Made by a program: the position numbers and the translations under genes | Assembly: GCA_902826165.1 (NCBI GenBank) | Contig: CADEDV010000001.1 | Coordinates: 62,001-126,000 of the forward strand | DNA: 64,000 nt | From: an uncultured Bacteroidota bacterium | GTDB taxonomy: Bacteria; Bacteroidota; Bacteroidia; Chitinophagales; Chitinophagaceae | Direction of reading: 5' to 3' | Shown here: positions 24,935 through 33,328 of the stretch, piece after piece | Position numbering within the stretch: position 1 is the stretch's first letter | Layout of the letters: every line of letters starts with the position of its first letter | Notes under the pieces: model-generated | What the model was told of the DNA's origin: nothing | The model's database searches: none | Seen by the model: only the letters and a program-made list of their open reading frames with translations

Positions 24935-25996
24935 TTAAAAAGGATTGGAAAATTTCGGATTCGTGATGAACACATTATCCGTGAGGGTTTGCAGAAACAC
25001 AAGTATTGCCTGTCTTTCCACTGCAGATAAAGGAATACCTGGATTCCCGTTATCCTGTTTCACCAGCGGGTCAAGTGTTGCAGAGTTTTTTATTCCTGTT
25101 GCATAATGATCGAATACCTGGTCAATTGTGGCAAAACGGCCATCATGCATATAGGGTGCTGTCAATAAAATATTTCGTAACGTAGGCGTTTTGAATTTCC
25201 CGATATCAGCCGGGTTGTTCGTAATCCGATAGCGGCCTAAAAAGATCCTGTCGAAACTGGTATTGGTGAAACTGCTGTCCAGCCCGTTGTTATGAAAAAT
25301 ATTATCTGTCAGTAATTCTCCTGCATGACAGCCACCGCATTTTATTTGTACCAGTTCCATTCCCCTTCTTTCTTCGCTGTTATAAATACCACCCGGTTCA
25401 TTTCTCCTGTATTTATCATATTTTGAATTCGCTGAAACCAGTGACCGCTGAAATTGCGCAATCGCTTTGGCGATAGCTGCATCCGTGATGTCGCTATTAA
25501 AAGCTGAACGAAACCGCTGCACATAATCGGGTATGGCTTTCAGTTCACTGATCAGGCCGGGAATAAGCTGGTGCATTTCATCAGGATTGGCTAAGGGCAT
25601 AAAAGCCTGTGCTTCCAAATTTGGTGCAGCACCATCCCAAAAAAAACCATCATCCAACCAGGCCAGGTTGATTAATGCCGGTGCATTTCTTCGCAATGAC
25701 ATGCCTGATACACCGGCAGCCGTAAGTGCAGTACCATCTGAGAAAGCAAGGTTCTGCTGGTGACAACTGGCGCAGGATACCATGTTATTGCCGGAAAGCC
25801 GTTTATCATAAAACAATCTTCTGCCTAATTCCACTCCTTCATTGGTTAATGGATTATCAGAATGAACAGGTAATACAGGAAAGTTTGCCGGTACATTCAG
25901 CTGATAGGGTACAGGCAGGGATGAAGAAATAACTTCCCGTTTACAGGAAATTGATACAATCAGTAGAATAATTAATATGGTGCAGGCAATCCTCAT
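24935..25996 (-). CDS. di-heme cytochrome c peroxidase (MauG/CcpA family)
   Basis: 353 aa. A lipoprotein-type signal ends in LIVSISCK. Two CxxCH sites are visible: CASCHQQNLAFSDG (about residue 77) and CGGCHAGELLTDN (about residue 221), with the family segments LGRRLFYDKRLSGN, RRNAPALINLAW, FWDGAAPNLEAQ, KTPTLRNILLTAPYMHDGRF and the closing LVKQDNGNPGIPLS. This family reduces hydrogen peroxide with electrons from small cytochromes, or oxidises protein side chains. It ends 7 bp from the convergent GH20 gene, without room for a terminator. Confidence 0.9.
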   Translation of the reverse strand: MRIACTILIILLIVSISCKREVISSSLPVPYQLNVPANFPVLPVHSDNPLTNEGVELGRRLFYDKRLSGNNMVSCASCHQQNLAFSDGTALTAAGVSGMSLRRNAPALINLAWLDDGFFWDGAAPNLEAQAFMPLANPDEMHQLIPGLISELKAIPDYVQRFRSAFNSDITDAAIAKAIAQFQRSLVSANSKYDKYRRNEPGGIYNSEERRGMELVQIKCGGCHAGELLTDNIFHNNGLDSSFTNTSFDRIFLGRYRITNNPADIGKFKTPTLRNILLTAPYMHDGRFATIDQVFDHYATGIKNSATLDPLVKQDNGNPGIPLSAVERQAILVFLQTLTDNVFITNPKFSNPF

Positions 25997-26096
25997 CAGT
26001 TCTTAAAGTTACAAGGAACGGATGACTGTCAGGTGCAGCGGCTGATTTTTTATGGTAACTCTTTGGAAAGCAATAGTAACCCTGGGCGATCTACAG

Positions 26097-26567
26097 TTAT
26101 TGTTCCCATTTGCCAAACAGCTCTTCTACTTTCTTATAGCGGAAATCAAAAATATCACGAAGCTGTTTTTTTATAAACAATACGTTGGCCATATCACCCA
26201 GGACCCACAATGGATTTTTATAGTGGATGATATCCGACATTTCCACGCCACCTTCAATGGCTTTGAAATGATGCTGGTGATGCCAGAGGCTATAAGGCCC
26301 GAAACGTTGTTCATCAATAAAATACTCTTTGTCCTTTACCTGGGTGATCTCGGTCATCCAGTACAAGGGGATGCCCAGCACCGGTCTCACTTTGTATTCA
26401 ATGAGCTGCCCGGCATACATTTTCTCCCCGTGGTGCTTAGAAATGATAGTGAAACCCATTTTTGCCGGGGTAATGGCCTGTAAATTTGCAGGGCTGGAGA
26501 AGAAATCCCAGGCTTTATCAAGCGACACCGGTATTTTTTGAACAGTTTTAATGGAATAAACAGCCAT
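26097..26567 (-). CDS. SRPBCC-family ligand-binding protein
   Basis: 156 aa, soluble. It has the START/Bet v1-like outline: KTVQKIPVSLDKAWDFFSSPANLQAITP at the N-terminus, the middle LIEYKVRPVLGIPLYWMTEITQV strands, and a long C-terminal helix (FIKKQLRDIFDFRYKKVEELFG). The 'pvs.d.awdFfs.p.nL..itP' opening is typical of the polyketide cyclase/dehydrase-like group widespread in Bacteroidota. Its ligand is unknown. Divergent from the helicase gene. Confidence 0.78.
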   Translation of the reverse strand: MAVYSIKTVQKIPVSLDKAWDFFSSPANLQAITPAKMGFTIISKHHGEKMYAGQLIEYKVRPVLGIPLYWMTEITQVKDKEYFIDEQRFGPYSLWHHQHHFKAIEGGVEMSDIIHYKNPLWVLGDMANVLFIKKQLRDIFDFRYKKVEELFGKWEQ

Positions 26568-26623
26568 GGGTAATTTGAATTAACTTGTTCTATAACTGGT
26601 AACGGGTAAAAAAGTTTAAACAA

Positions 26624-29600
26624 ATGTCTTTTAATAAAGAAAGATTAGAAAAGAAATTCAGGGAAGAGTACGAACGACTGAATGAGCAGCAACGGATCGC
26701 TGTTGATACTATTGAAGGACCCGTGATGGTGATCGCAGGTCCCGGCACCGGTAAAACACAGATCCTGGCCAGCCGGATCGGCAAGATATTACTGGAAACG
26801 GATGCATTGCCCGAAAATATTCTCTGTCTTACGTATACCGATGCGGGTGTGGTGGCTATGCGGAAGCGACTGCTGCAATTCATCGGCCCCGATGCATATA
26901 AAGTAAACATTTATACATTCCATGCTTTTTGTAATGAGGTGATCCAGGAAAATCTTTCACTCTTTGAAAAAACAGCACTGGATCCTGTTTCCGATTTAGA
27001 AAAGATCGAGCTCTTTAAACAACTGATCGATTCTTTTCCCAAGGGCCATCTTTTAAAAAGATACCGGGGCGATGTGTATTTTGAAGTGAAGAACCTGCAG
27101 TCCTTATTCAGTACCATGAAGAAGGAAGGCTGGACAGCTTCCTATATTAGCCAAAAAATTGATGACTACCTCGCCGACCTGCCAACCAGGGATGAATTTA
27201 TTTATAAACGAAAATATAAAGAGTTCAATGCCGGTGACCTGAAAAAAGATAAGATCGAAGAAGAGAAAGAAAAGATGGAGAAGCTGCGGGCAGCCGTGAA
27301 CGAGTTTGATCGTTTCCAGCAACTGCTGCGGAAAAAGAACCGCTATGATTTTGACGACATGATCAACTGGGTGATCAAAGCATTTGAAGAGAATAAAAAC
27401 TTATTGGCCAATTACCAGGAGCGATATCAATATATACTGGTGGATGAATACCAGGATACCAGTGGTACGCAAAACCGGCTGGTGGAACTGATGATCAGTT
27501 ACTGGGATAAACCCAATGTATTTGTGGTGGGTGATGATGACCAGAGTATCTATCGTTTCCAGGGGGCCAACGTGGAGAATATGCTGGAGTTTGCCGGTAA
27601 TTATAAAGAAGACCTGCTGACGGTAGTGCTCACCAATAACTACCGCTCCACGCAACCCATACTGGATGTTTCCAAAACACTGATCAACCGGAATGATGAA
27701 CGCCTGGTTAAGAAGATCGACGGGTTGAGTAAGGAATTACTTTCCTCTAATCAACTAATTAACCAATTAACTAATAAACCTGTTATCAGGGAATACGAAA
27801 CGCTGCGACAGGAAATGATCGGTATTGCCAAACAGGTGCAGGAACTGGTGGGACAGCAGGTGCCGCCGGGAAGGATCGGTATTATCTATAAGGAAAATAA
27901 ATACGGGGAAGAGCTGGCACAGTATTTCAAACTGCTGAATATACCTGTTTACAGTAAGCGGCATTTGAATATTCTTGAATTGCCGCTGGCGCAAAAGATC
28001 ATTTTATTACTGAAATACCTGGCCGCAGAACATGATACGCCATACGGTGGTGATGAAATGCTGTTTGAGATCCTGCATTTCGACTGGTTTCATATTCCGC
28101 CTATTGAAATTGCGAAGCTGAGTATTGAAGTGGCGGAGAAAAGGTATGGGGAGCACAAAACATCCATCCGGCAGGCATTGGTGGAAAAATCAAATGCACC
28201 GGCCAAAGATCTTTTCAGCCAGGGCCTGCACAGCGGGTTAAAAAATGCCAGCCGTGTTATCGAACAACTGGTTGCTGATGTACCGAACCTCACACTGCAA
28301 CAATTATTTGAAAATGTGATCAGGCAGGCAGGGGTACTCACCCATATCATGCAAAGCCAGGATAAGCACTGGCAATTGCAGGTGCTGACCGGTTTATTTG
28401 ATTTTGTAAAAGAGGAAACGCACCGCAGCCCTTTACTTGACCTGGATGAATTGGTGAAACTTATTTCTTTAATGGAAAAAGAAGAAATCACTCTTCCGTT
28501 GGTACAGGTAAGCGGTAGTGATAAAGGTATCAACCTGTTGACCGCTCATGGTTCAAAAGGATTAGAATTTGAATATGTGATCCTGGCGGGCTGCAATTCT
28601 TCTTTCTGGGAAAAGAAAAGAAAACCGGGCGGAGGATATAAACTGCCGGATACAATTTTTTCCTCCTCCCCCCGCGGGGGAGGCCGGGAGGGGGCCGATG
28701 ATGAGGAATTGAGACGATTGTTTTATGTAGCACTCACAAGAGCTGAACAACATCTTTATATTTCGTACAGTAAATTTAAGAATGACGGTAAAGAACTGGA
28801 ACCTTCCATGTTCATTGCAGAGATACAGGATCAGCACCAGTTGCCCACTGAAAAAATGATATTGGACAGGGAGGTATTATCTGAGTTTGCTGCCCTGCAT
28901 TTTGGAGCCGCTGAAGCACCGGAGATAGAAAAGATCGAAGAAGATTTTATTGACCGCATACTGGATAAGTTCGTGATGAACGTTACGGCGTTGAATAATT
29001 ACCTGAAATGCCCGCTGGAGTTTTATTTTAAAAACCTGATCCGTATTCCTTCTCCCAAGAACGAAGCAACGGAGTTTGGCTCTGCGGTGCACTATGCATT
29101 GGAAAAATTATTTCGTAAGATGCAGGAGGCAGGGAAAGACCAGTTTGCTCCAAAGGAAGAATTCATCGCCGATTTTGAATGGTATATGCACCGGCACCGG
29201 GAGAGTTTTACACAGGAGCAATTTGACCGCCGGCTGGAATACGGGCAGGAAGTGTTGAGCAACTATTATGATAAGAATATTAACTCTTTCAATAAGATCG
29301 TGGCTATTGAAAGAAATATCCGCAACGTAATGGTGAAAGAAGTGCCGCTGAAAGGGAAATTGGATAAACTGGAGTTTGATGGTAAAGCGGTGAATGTGGT
29401 GGATTATAAAACAGGCGATCCGGATAAAGCCCTTCCGAAATTGAAAGGCCCGTCAGATAAAGAACCTAATGGGGGAGATTACTGGCGGCAAGCCGTCTTC
29501 TATAAGATACTGGTGGATAATTATGAGCAGAAAGACTGGAAAGTGGTCAGCACGGAATTTGATTTTATTGAACCGGATAAAAAGAAAAACTACCGTAAAG

Positions 29601-29797
29601 AAAAAGTGGTGATCAGCCCGGCAGATATAACTACCGTCACGGAACAGATCAGCCAGACCTGGGAAAAGATACAGAACCGGGAGTTCTATACCGGTTGCGG
29701 GAAGGAAGACTGTCATTGGTGCAATTTTGTAAAGACCAATAACCTGGCAGTGGCGCTTCATGAACTGGAGGAAGAAGAAAATGAACTGCCCGGGTAG
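26624..29797 (+). CDS. UvrD-type helicase fused to a PD-(D/E)XK Fe-S nuclease domain
   Basis: 1057 aa. Superfamily 1A helicase motifs are complete: Q-motif LNEQQRIAVD, Walker A AGPGTGKTQ (residues 38-46), TFHAFC, Walker B ILVDEYQDTS, GDDDQSIYRFQGA, TNNYRS, LTAHGSKGLEF, and the arginine finger RRLFYVALTRAEQ. From about residue 780 a RecB/AddB-like nuclease follows: a lone Cys in NNYLKCPLEFYFKNL, the active-site VVDYKTGD, and a C-terminal C-x4-C-x2-C that would complete a 4Fe-4S site. This layout fits an AddAB/RecB-like recombination protein. A GC-rich palindrome (28664-28693) is inserted in frame between motifs. No partner subunit is adjacent. Confidence 0.88.
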   Translation: MSFNKERLEKKFREEYERLNEQQRIAVDTIEGPVMVIAGPGTGKTQILASRIGKILLETDALPENILCLTYTDAGVVAMRKRLLQFIGPDAYKVNIYTFHAFCNEVIQENLSLFEKTALDPVSDLEKIELFKQLIDSFPKGHLLKRYRGDVYFEVKNLQSLFSTMKKEGWTASYISQKIDDYLADLPTRDEFIYKRKYKEFNAGDLKKDKIEEEKEKMEKLRAAVNEFDRFQQLLRKKNRYDFDDMINWVIKAFEENKNLLANYQERYQYILVDEYQDTSGTQNRLVELMISYWDKPNVFVVGDDDQSIYRFQGANVENMLEFAGNYKEDLLTVVLTNNYRSTQPILDVSKTLINRNDERLVKKIDGLSKELLSSNQLINQLTNKPVIREYETLRQEMIGIAKQVQELVGQQVPPGRIGIIYKENKYGEELAQYFKLLNIPVYSKRHLNILELPLAQKIILLLKYLAAEHDTPYGGDEMLFEILHFDWFHIPPIEIAKLSIEVAEKRYGEHKTSIRQALVEKSNAPAKDLFSQGLHSGLKNASRVIEQLVADVPNLTLQQLFENVIRQAGVLTHIMQSQDKHWQLQVLTGLFDFVKEETHRSPLLDLDELVKLISLMEKEEITLPLVQVSGSDKGINLLTAHGSKGLEFEYVILAGCNSSFWEKKRKPGGGYKLPDTIFSSSPRGGGREGADDEELRRLFYVALTRAEQHLYISYSKFKNDGKELEPSMFIAEIQDQHQLPTEKMILDREVLSEFAALHFGAAEAPEIEKIEEDFIDRILDKFVMNVTALNNYLKCPLEFYFKNLIRIPSPKNEATEFGSAVHYALEKLFRKMQEAGKDQFAPKEEFIADFEWYMHRHRESFTQEQFDRRLEYGQEVLSNYYDKNINSFNKIVAIERNIRNVMVKEVPLKGKLDKLEFDGKAVNVVDYKTGDPDKALPKLKGPSDKEPNGGDYWRQAVFYKILVDNYEQKDWKVVSTEFDFIEPDKKKNYRKEKVVISPADITTVTEQISQTWEKIQNREFYTGCGKEDCHWCNFVKTNNLAVALHELEEEENELPG
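28664..28693. repeat. GC-rich palindrome inserted in the helicase gene
   Basis: CCTCCCCC-CGC-GGGGGAGG forms a perfect 8-bp stem (28664-28682). A further GGGAGGGGG copy of the arm follows at 28685-28693. It encodes SSSPRGGGREGA between KLPDTIF and DDEELRRLFYVALTRA, where other UvrD-type proteins have a short acidic linker. The base composition is quite unlike the flanking gene. Confidence 0.75.
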
Positions 29798-29868
29798 CTG
29801 AAAATATGATTAACAGGATTTTTTAAGTTAAACAACAAAGCCTTTACAGGTAGTAGCGGCAAACCAAT

Positions 29869-29876
29869 TAAGTTTG
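29869..29876 (+). promoter_or_regulatory. -7 box TAAGTTTG
   Basis: Exact TAnnTTTG match, 20 bases before ATG 29897. The base stretch 19 nt upstream (TTTA) is only a partial -33 box. Confidence 0.45.
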
Positions 29877-29896
29877 CAGATATTCCAGCACCAGCA

Positions 29897-31324
29897 ATGA
29901 AAAAAGTATTTCTCTTTTTATTTATAGTAGCAGTTTGTATTAAAATATCGGTTTTTACTACCGGCTGCGCCAATATCATTCCCCCGCAGGGTGGCGACAG
30001 GGATTCGCTGCCGCCTGCTTTGCAAAAAGTGACACCAGGTGATTCCTCCCGTAATTTCAACGAAAGCAAAATTGAGTTTGAGTTTGATGAGTTTATCGGT
30101 GATATGATCAGTGCACAACAGGAGCTGCTCATCTCGCCCATACCGAAGATGATGCCGACGGTAACTTCAAAGCTGCGCAACCTTACCGTAAAATGGAAAG
30201 ATTCACTGGAGGCAAACACTACGTACACGATCAACTTTGGTAATACGATCAAAGACATTAACGAATCAAATGTGCTGAAAGATTTTACCTATACGTTCAC
30301 TACAGGCAGCTATTTTGATTCACTGGAGTTGAGGGGAAATGTAATTCTTGCTGAAACAGGGAAGTTAGATACTACCTTAATCGTCATGCTGCACAGCAGC
30401 GGTGACGATTCAGCCGTGGTGAATCAAAAACCCCGCTATGTCACCCGGCTGGATAGCAAAGGCAATTTTCATTTTAAAAATCTTCCGGCTAAGACCTATT
30501 ATTTATATGCACTGAAAGATGATAACAGAGCTTACCGTTATTTCGGTAATAAGCAGGTGTTTGGTTTTGCTACGGTGCCTGTCATTATTTCTGACACAAC
30601 CGCACCTGTTACTTTGTATGCTTATGGTCCTGCCCAGGCAGCTACTGGCGCCACCACACTTCCGGGAGTTCTCAATGCAGGAGGACGAAGAGGAACGACG
30701 GCATCGGCTGACCGCCGGTTGCGATTCTCTACCAATTTGGCAAATAATCAACAGGATTTGTTAGGTGATTTTGTAATGAGCTTCGAACAACCGTTGAAAA
30801 AATATGATTCAACGAAAGTGGGATTGTTTACAGACAGTACCTATACCCCTGTTAAAGAATATAGTTTTCAGAAAGACAGCACCGGAAAACAGTTGAAGCT
30901 TGCTCATACATGGAAGGAAAGCACTATCTATCATTTTGTTTTCGATAAGGAATTTGCGGAGGATTCTGCCGGAAAAAAATTACTAAAAACGGATACCCTC
31001 AGTTTCGCCACCAAAAAACTATCTGACTACGGACAATTGAAAATTAAATTCCGGAATATAGATCTGGCTAAAAACCCGGTGCTGATCTTTCTCTTAAGCG
31101 GGAATGTTACCCGTTCTATCCCTATGAACAGTACTGAGTTGGTGCAACTACTGTTCTTTCCCGGCGATTATGAACTGCGGATATTGTATGATGATAATAA
31201 GAACGGCAAATGGGACCCGGGTGAATTCTTTGGCAAAAAGAAACAACCCGAACTGGTAAAACCGGTTGAAAGAAAGATCATCGTCAAACCCAATTGGGAA
31301 AACGAGTTTGAGATCGCTTTATAG
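29897..31324 (+). CDS. Ig-like domain (Big_5-type) surface lipoprotein
   Basis: 475 aa. The signal region ends in VFTTGCAN, a lipobox-like site, so it is probably lipidated. Residues 25-140 (PPQGGDRDSLPP, then FNESKIEFEFDEFI and NTTYTINFGNTIKDINESN) form the Big_5 Ig-like domain of a conserved Bacteroidota lipoprotein family. The middle is a carboxypeptidase-regulatory-like beta domain (YVTRLDSKGNFHFKNLP). The C-terminus (YELRILYDDNKNGKWDPGEFFGKKKQPE) has a calcium-like DDNKNGKWD loop. It likely acts at the cell surface; precise role unknown. The gene precedes recR. Confidence 0.75.
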   Translation: MKKVFLFLFIVAVCIKISVFTTGCANIIPPQGGDRDSLPPALQKVTPGDSSRNFNESKIEFEFDEFIGDMISAQQELLISPIPKMMPTVTSKLRNLTVKWKDSLEANTTYTINFGNTIKDINESNVLKDFTYTFTTGSYFDSLELRGNVILAETGKLDTTLIVMLHSSGDDSAVVNQKPRYVTRLDSKGNFHFKNLPAKTYYLYALKDDNRAYRYFGNKQVFGFATVPVIISDTTAPVTLYAYGPAQAATGATTLPGVLNAGGRRGTTASADRRLRFSTNLANNQQDLLGDFVMSFEQPLKKYDSTKVGLFTDSTYTPVKEYSFQKDSTGKQLKLAHTWKESTIYHFVFDKEFAEDSAGKKLLKTDTLSFATKKLSDYGQLKIKFRNIDLAKNPVLIFLLSGNVTRSIPMNSTELVQLLFFPGDYELRILYDDNKNGKWDPGEFFGKKKQPELVKPVERKIIVKPNWENEFEIAL

Positions 31325-31379
31325 GTAAAATATTTTTCTACGTGACCTCCCAACCCGAAACTTCAAACCTCAAACTTTC

Positions 31380-31387
31380 TACCTTTG
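31380..31387 (+). promoter_or_regulatory. -7 box TACCTTTG before recR
   Basis: Exact TAnnTTTG match, only 4 bases before the recR ATG. It would give a leaderless or nearly leaderless transcript, unless a later ATG is used. No TTTG lies 19 bases upstream. Confidence 0.35.
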
Positions 31388-31391
31388 CTCC

Positions 31392-32012
31392 ATGCAATTC
31401 TCTTCTGCTTTATTAGAAAATGCGGTCAACGAATTTGCCAAGCTTCCCGGTATTGGTAAAAAAACGGCTTTGCGGTTGGTTTTGCATTTACTGAAACAGG
31501 ACACCGGGGAGGTCACACATTTCAGTGATATCATCGCCAAAATGCGGTCGGAGATCAAGTTTTGCCAGCGTTGTTTCAATGTGGCAGACGGCGATATTTG
31601 TTCCATTTGTGCCAATTCCATGCGCAAACAGGAGATCATCTGCGTGGTGGAGAGTATCCGGGATGTAATTGCCATAGAAAGTACCCAGCAATTCAACGGA
31701 ACTTACCATGTCCTGGGCGGTGTCATTTCCCCGTTAGATGGTGTTGGCCCTGACCAGCTGAACATCGAATCGTTGGCTAACCGTATCAAAAAAGAACAAA
31801 CCCAGGAGTTGATCTTTGCCCTGAACCCTAATATCCAGGGAGATACAACCATTTATTACATACAGAAGAAATTGCAGGGAGTTTCCTGCCGTATTACTAC
31901 GATAGCCCGGGGTATTGCCTTTGGCGGCGAGCTCGAATATGCTGATGAAATGACCCTGGCCCGCAGCCTTCAAAACCGCTTACCGGTAGAGAGTTACGTC
32001 AATAGCCGCTAG
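31392..32012 (+). CDS. recR: recombination protein RecR
   Basis: 206 aa, the family length. N-terminal helix-hairpin-helix (AKLPGIGKKTALRLVLHLL), the zinc finger CQRCFNVADGDICSICAN (C4), the Toprim domain (IICVVESIRDVIAIE, YHVLGGVISPLDGVGPDQL) and the C-terminal Walker-like GIAFGGELEYADEMTLARSL are present. RecR works with RecO to load RecA at gaps and stalled forks. Alone on the strand between the Ig-like lipoprotein gene and metH. Confidence 0.97.
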   Translation: MQFSSALLENAVNEFAKLPGIGKKTALRLVLHLLKQDTGEVTHFSDIIAKMRSEIKFCQRCFNVADGDICSICANSMRKQEIICVVESIRDVIAIESTQQFNGTYHVLGGVISPLDGVGPDQLNIESLANRIKKEQTQELIFALNPNIQGDTTIYYIQKKLQGVSCRITTIARGIAFGGELEYADEMTLARSLQNRLPVESYVNSR

Positions 32013-32022
32013 GCTTTAATGC

Positions 32023-32053
32023 TTTGATATTAAAGATAGTTATAGTAGCTTTG
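32023..32053 (+). promoter_or_regulatory. consensus promoter upstream of metH
   Basis: TTTG (32023-32026), exactly 19 nt, TAGCTTTG (32046-32053), in full agreement with the Bacteroidota consensus. Start near 32060 gives a leader of about 170 nt before metH. A 7-bp inverted repeat (CTTTAAT, 32014-32020, with ATTAAAG, 32029-32035) encloses the -33 box. Confidence 0.8.
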
Positions 32054-32231
32054 TCGCTTCATGGGCGGATTTGTTTATTGTTCGGCCTGCAGTAACTGAA
32101 CTAATAAACGTTAACGAAACTTCACTTACAGTTTCCCGGCGTTTATACAGTTCAAAAAGATGTAACCGTCTTCGGTAACACAGCTCAGCAATTATAAACA
32201 GCAATCACCAGCCCGGCAAAAGGATTACTAT

Positions 32232-33233
32232 ATGGCGGATATCAGGAAAGAACTGGAAAAAAGAATACTCATCATTGATGGTGCCATGGGGACCATGATA
32301 CAGCGCTATAAACTTGCTGAAGCAGATTATCGTGGCGAACGCTTTAAAGACTGGCATTGTGATGTAAAAGGAAATAATGACCTGCTCAATATCACACAGC
32401 CGCAGATCATCACCGAGATCCATAAACAATACCTTGATGCAGGGGCTGATATTATTGAAACCAATACTTTCAGCAGCACGGTGATCGCCATGGCTGATTA
32501 TGAAATGCAGTCGCTGGCCTATGAATTGAATGTGGCTGCTGCTACCTGTGCGAAAGAAGCGATTCGCCAGTCTGGTAAGACAGCCTGGGTGGCCGGAGCT
32601 ATTGGCCCGCTGAATAAAACATTATCACTTTCCCCGGACGTAAATAACCCCGGTTTCCGGGCTGTTACGTTTGATGAAGTAGTAGCTGCTTATTATGAGC
32701 AAGTGCAAGGGCTGGTAGATGGCGGAGTGGACCTGTTGCTGATCGAGACCATTTTTGATACACTGAATGCCAAAGCTGCCATTTACGCTATTAAAAAATA
32801 TTTCCGCGATACAAAGAAAGAATCATTACCGGTGATGATCAGCGGAACGATCACTGATGCTTCGGGCAGAACGCTGAGCGGACAAACACTGGAAGCATTT
32901 TATACTTCTGTCATGCATGCAAAGCCATTAAGTATCGGTTTGAATTGTGCACTGGGAGCAAAAGAAATGCGTCCGCATATCGAGGAGCTGAGCCAGATAT
33001 CTTCCTGTTATGTCTCTGCTTATCCCAATGCCGGTTTACCCAATGCGATGGGTGAGTATGATGAGCACCCGGAAGATACCGGTCATTACCTGGAAGAATG
33101 GGCCAAGGAAGGATTTGTAAATATTGTGGGCGGCTGTTGCGGCACCACACCCGATCATATCAAACATATTGCTGAACATGTAAAAGGTCTTATACCAAGG
33201 CCATTACCAATCATTGAAAAAGAGTTAGTATGA
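32232..33233 (+). CDS. metH: methionine synthase, homocysteine-binding half
   Basis: 333 aa, covering only the first domain of B12-dependent Met[15 protein letters not shown] at the start, [29 protein letters not shown], and the zinc cysteines: the first in IGLNCALGA (about residue 237) and the Cys pair in [14 protein letters not shown] (about residue 302). This domain activates homocysteine. The remaining domains are encoded by a separate gene at 33329. The stop TGA overlaps the ATG of a 32-aa ORF (ATGA), so it is not a simple nonsense break but an ordered split; divided MetH is common in Bacteroidota. Preceded by a consensus promoter and a 170-nt leader. Confidence 0.95.
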   Translation: MADIRKELEKRILIIDGAMGTMIQRYKLAEADYRGERFKDWHCDVKGNNDLLNITQPQIITEIHKQYLDAGADIIETNTFSSTVIAMADYEMQSLAYELNVAAATCAKEAIRQSGKTAWVAGAIGPLNKTLSLSPDVNNPGFRAVTFDEVVAAYYEQVQGLVDGGVDLLLIETIFDTLNAKAAIYAIKKYFRDTKKESLPVMISGTITDASGRTLSGQTLEAFYTSVMHAKPLSIGLNCALGAKEMRPHIEELSQISSCYVSAYPNAGLPNAMGEYDEHPEDTGHYLEEWAKEGFVNIVGGCCGTTPDHIKHIAEHVKGLIPRPLPIIEKELV

Positions 33234-33328
33234 CATTACCGCAGATTTTAGTTGTAGCAGCAACCCTTATTCTTATCGTTAACAATTTTTCTGATATCAG
33301 GAAAGTGTTTGTAAAAAGAAGTTCATAA
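33230..33328 (+). CDS. 32-aa single-helix membrane micro-protein between metH halves
   Basis: The ATG overlaps the TGA of the first metH half (ATGA) and the TAA abuts the ATG of the second half (TAAATG), with no free base on either side. The product has one transmembrane helix ([16 protein letters not shown]) and a short basic tail ending in VKRSS. The exact fit suggests translational coupling through the micro-ORF. No family is known to me. A role in locating or tuning MetH at the membrane is speculative. Confidence 0.6.
   Translation: MTLPQILVVAATLILIVNNFSDIRKVFVKRSS

Noticed and set aside
28651..28711. Frameshift in the helicase gene at the palindrome
   Set aside because: The frame is the same before and after the insertion, and conserved motifs continue without interruption.
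32060..32231. Cobalamin or SAM riboswitch in the metH leader
   Set aside because: No B12-box-like GCCACTG or recognisable SAM-riboswitch core was found by eye. It is kept only as an open leader question.
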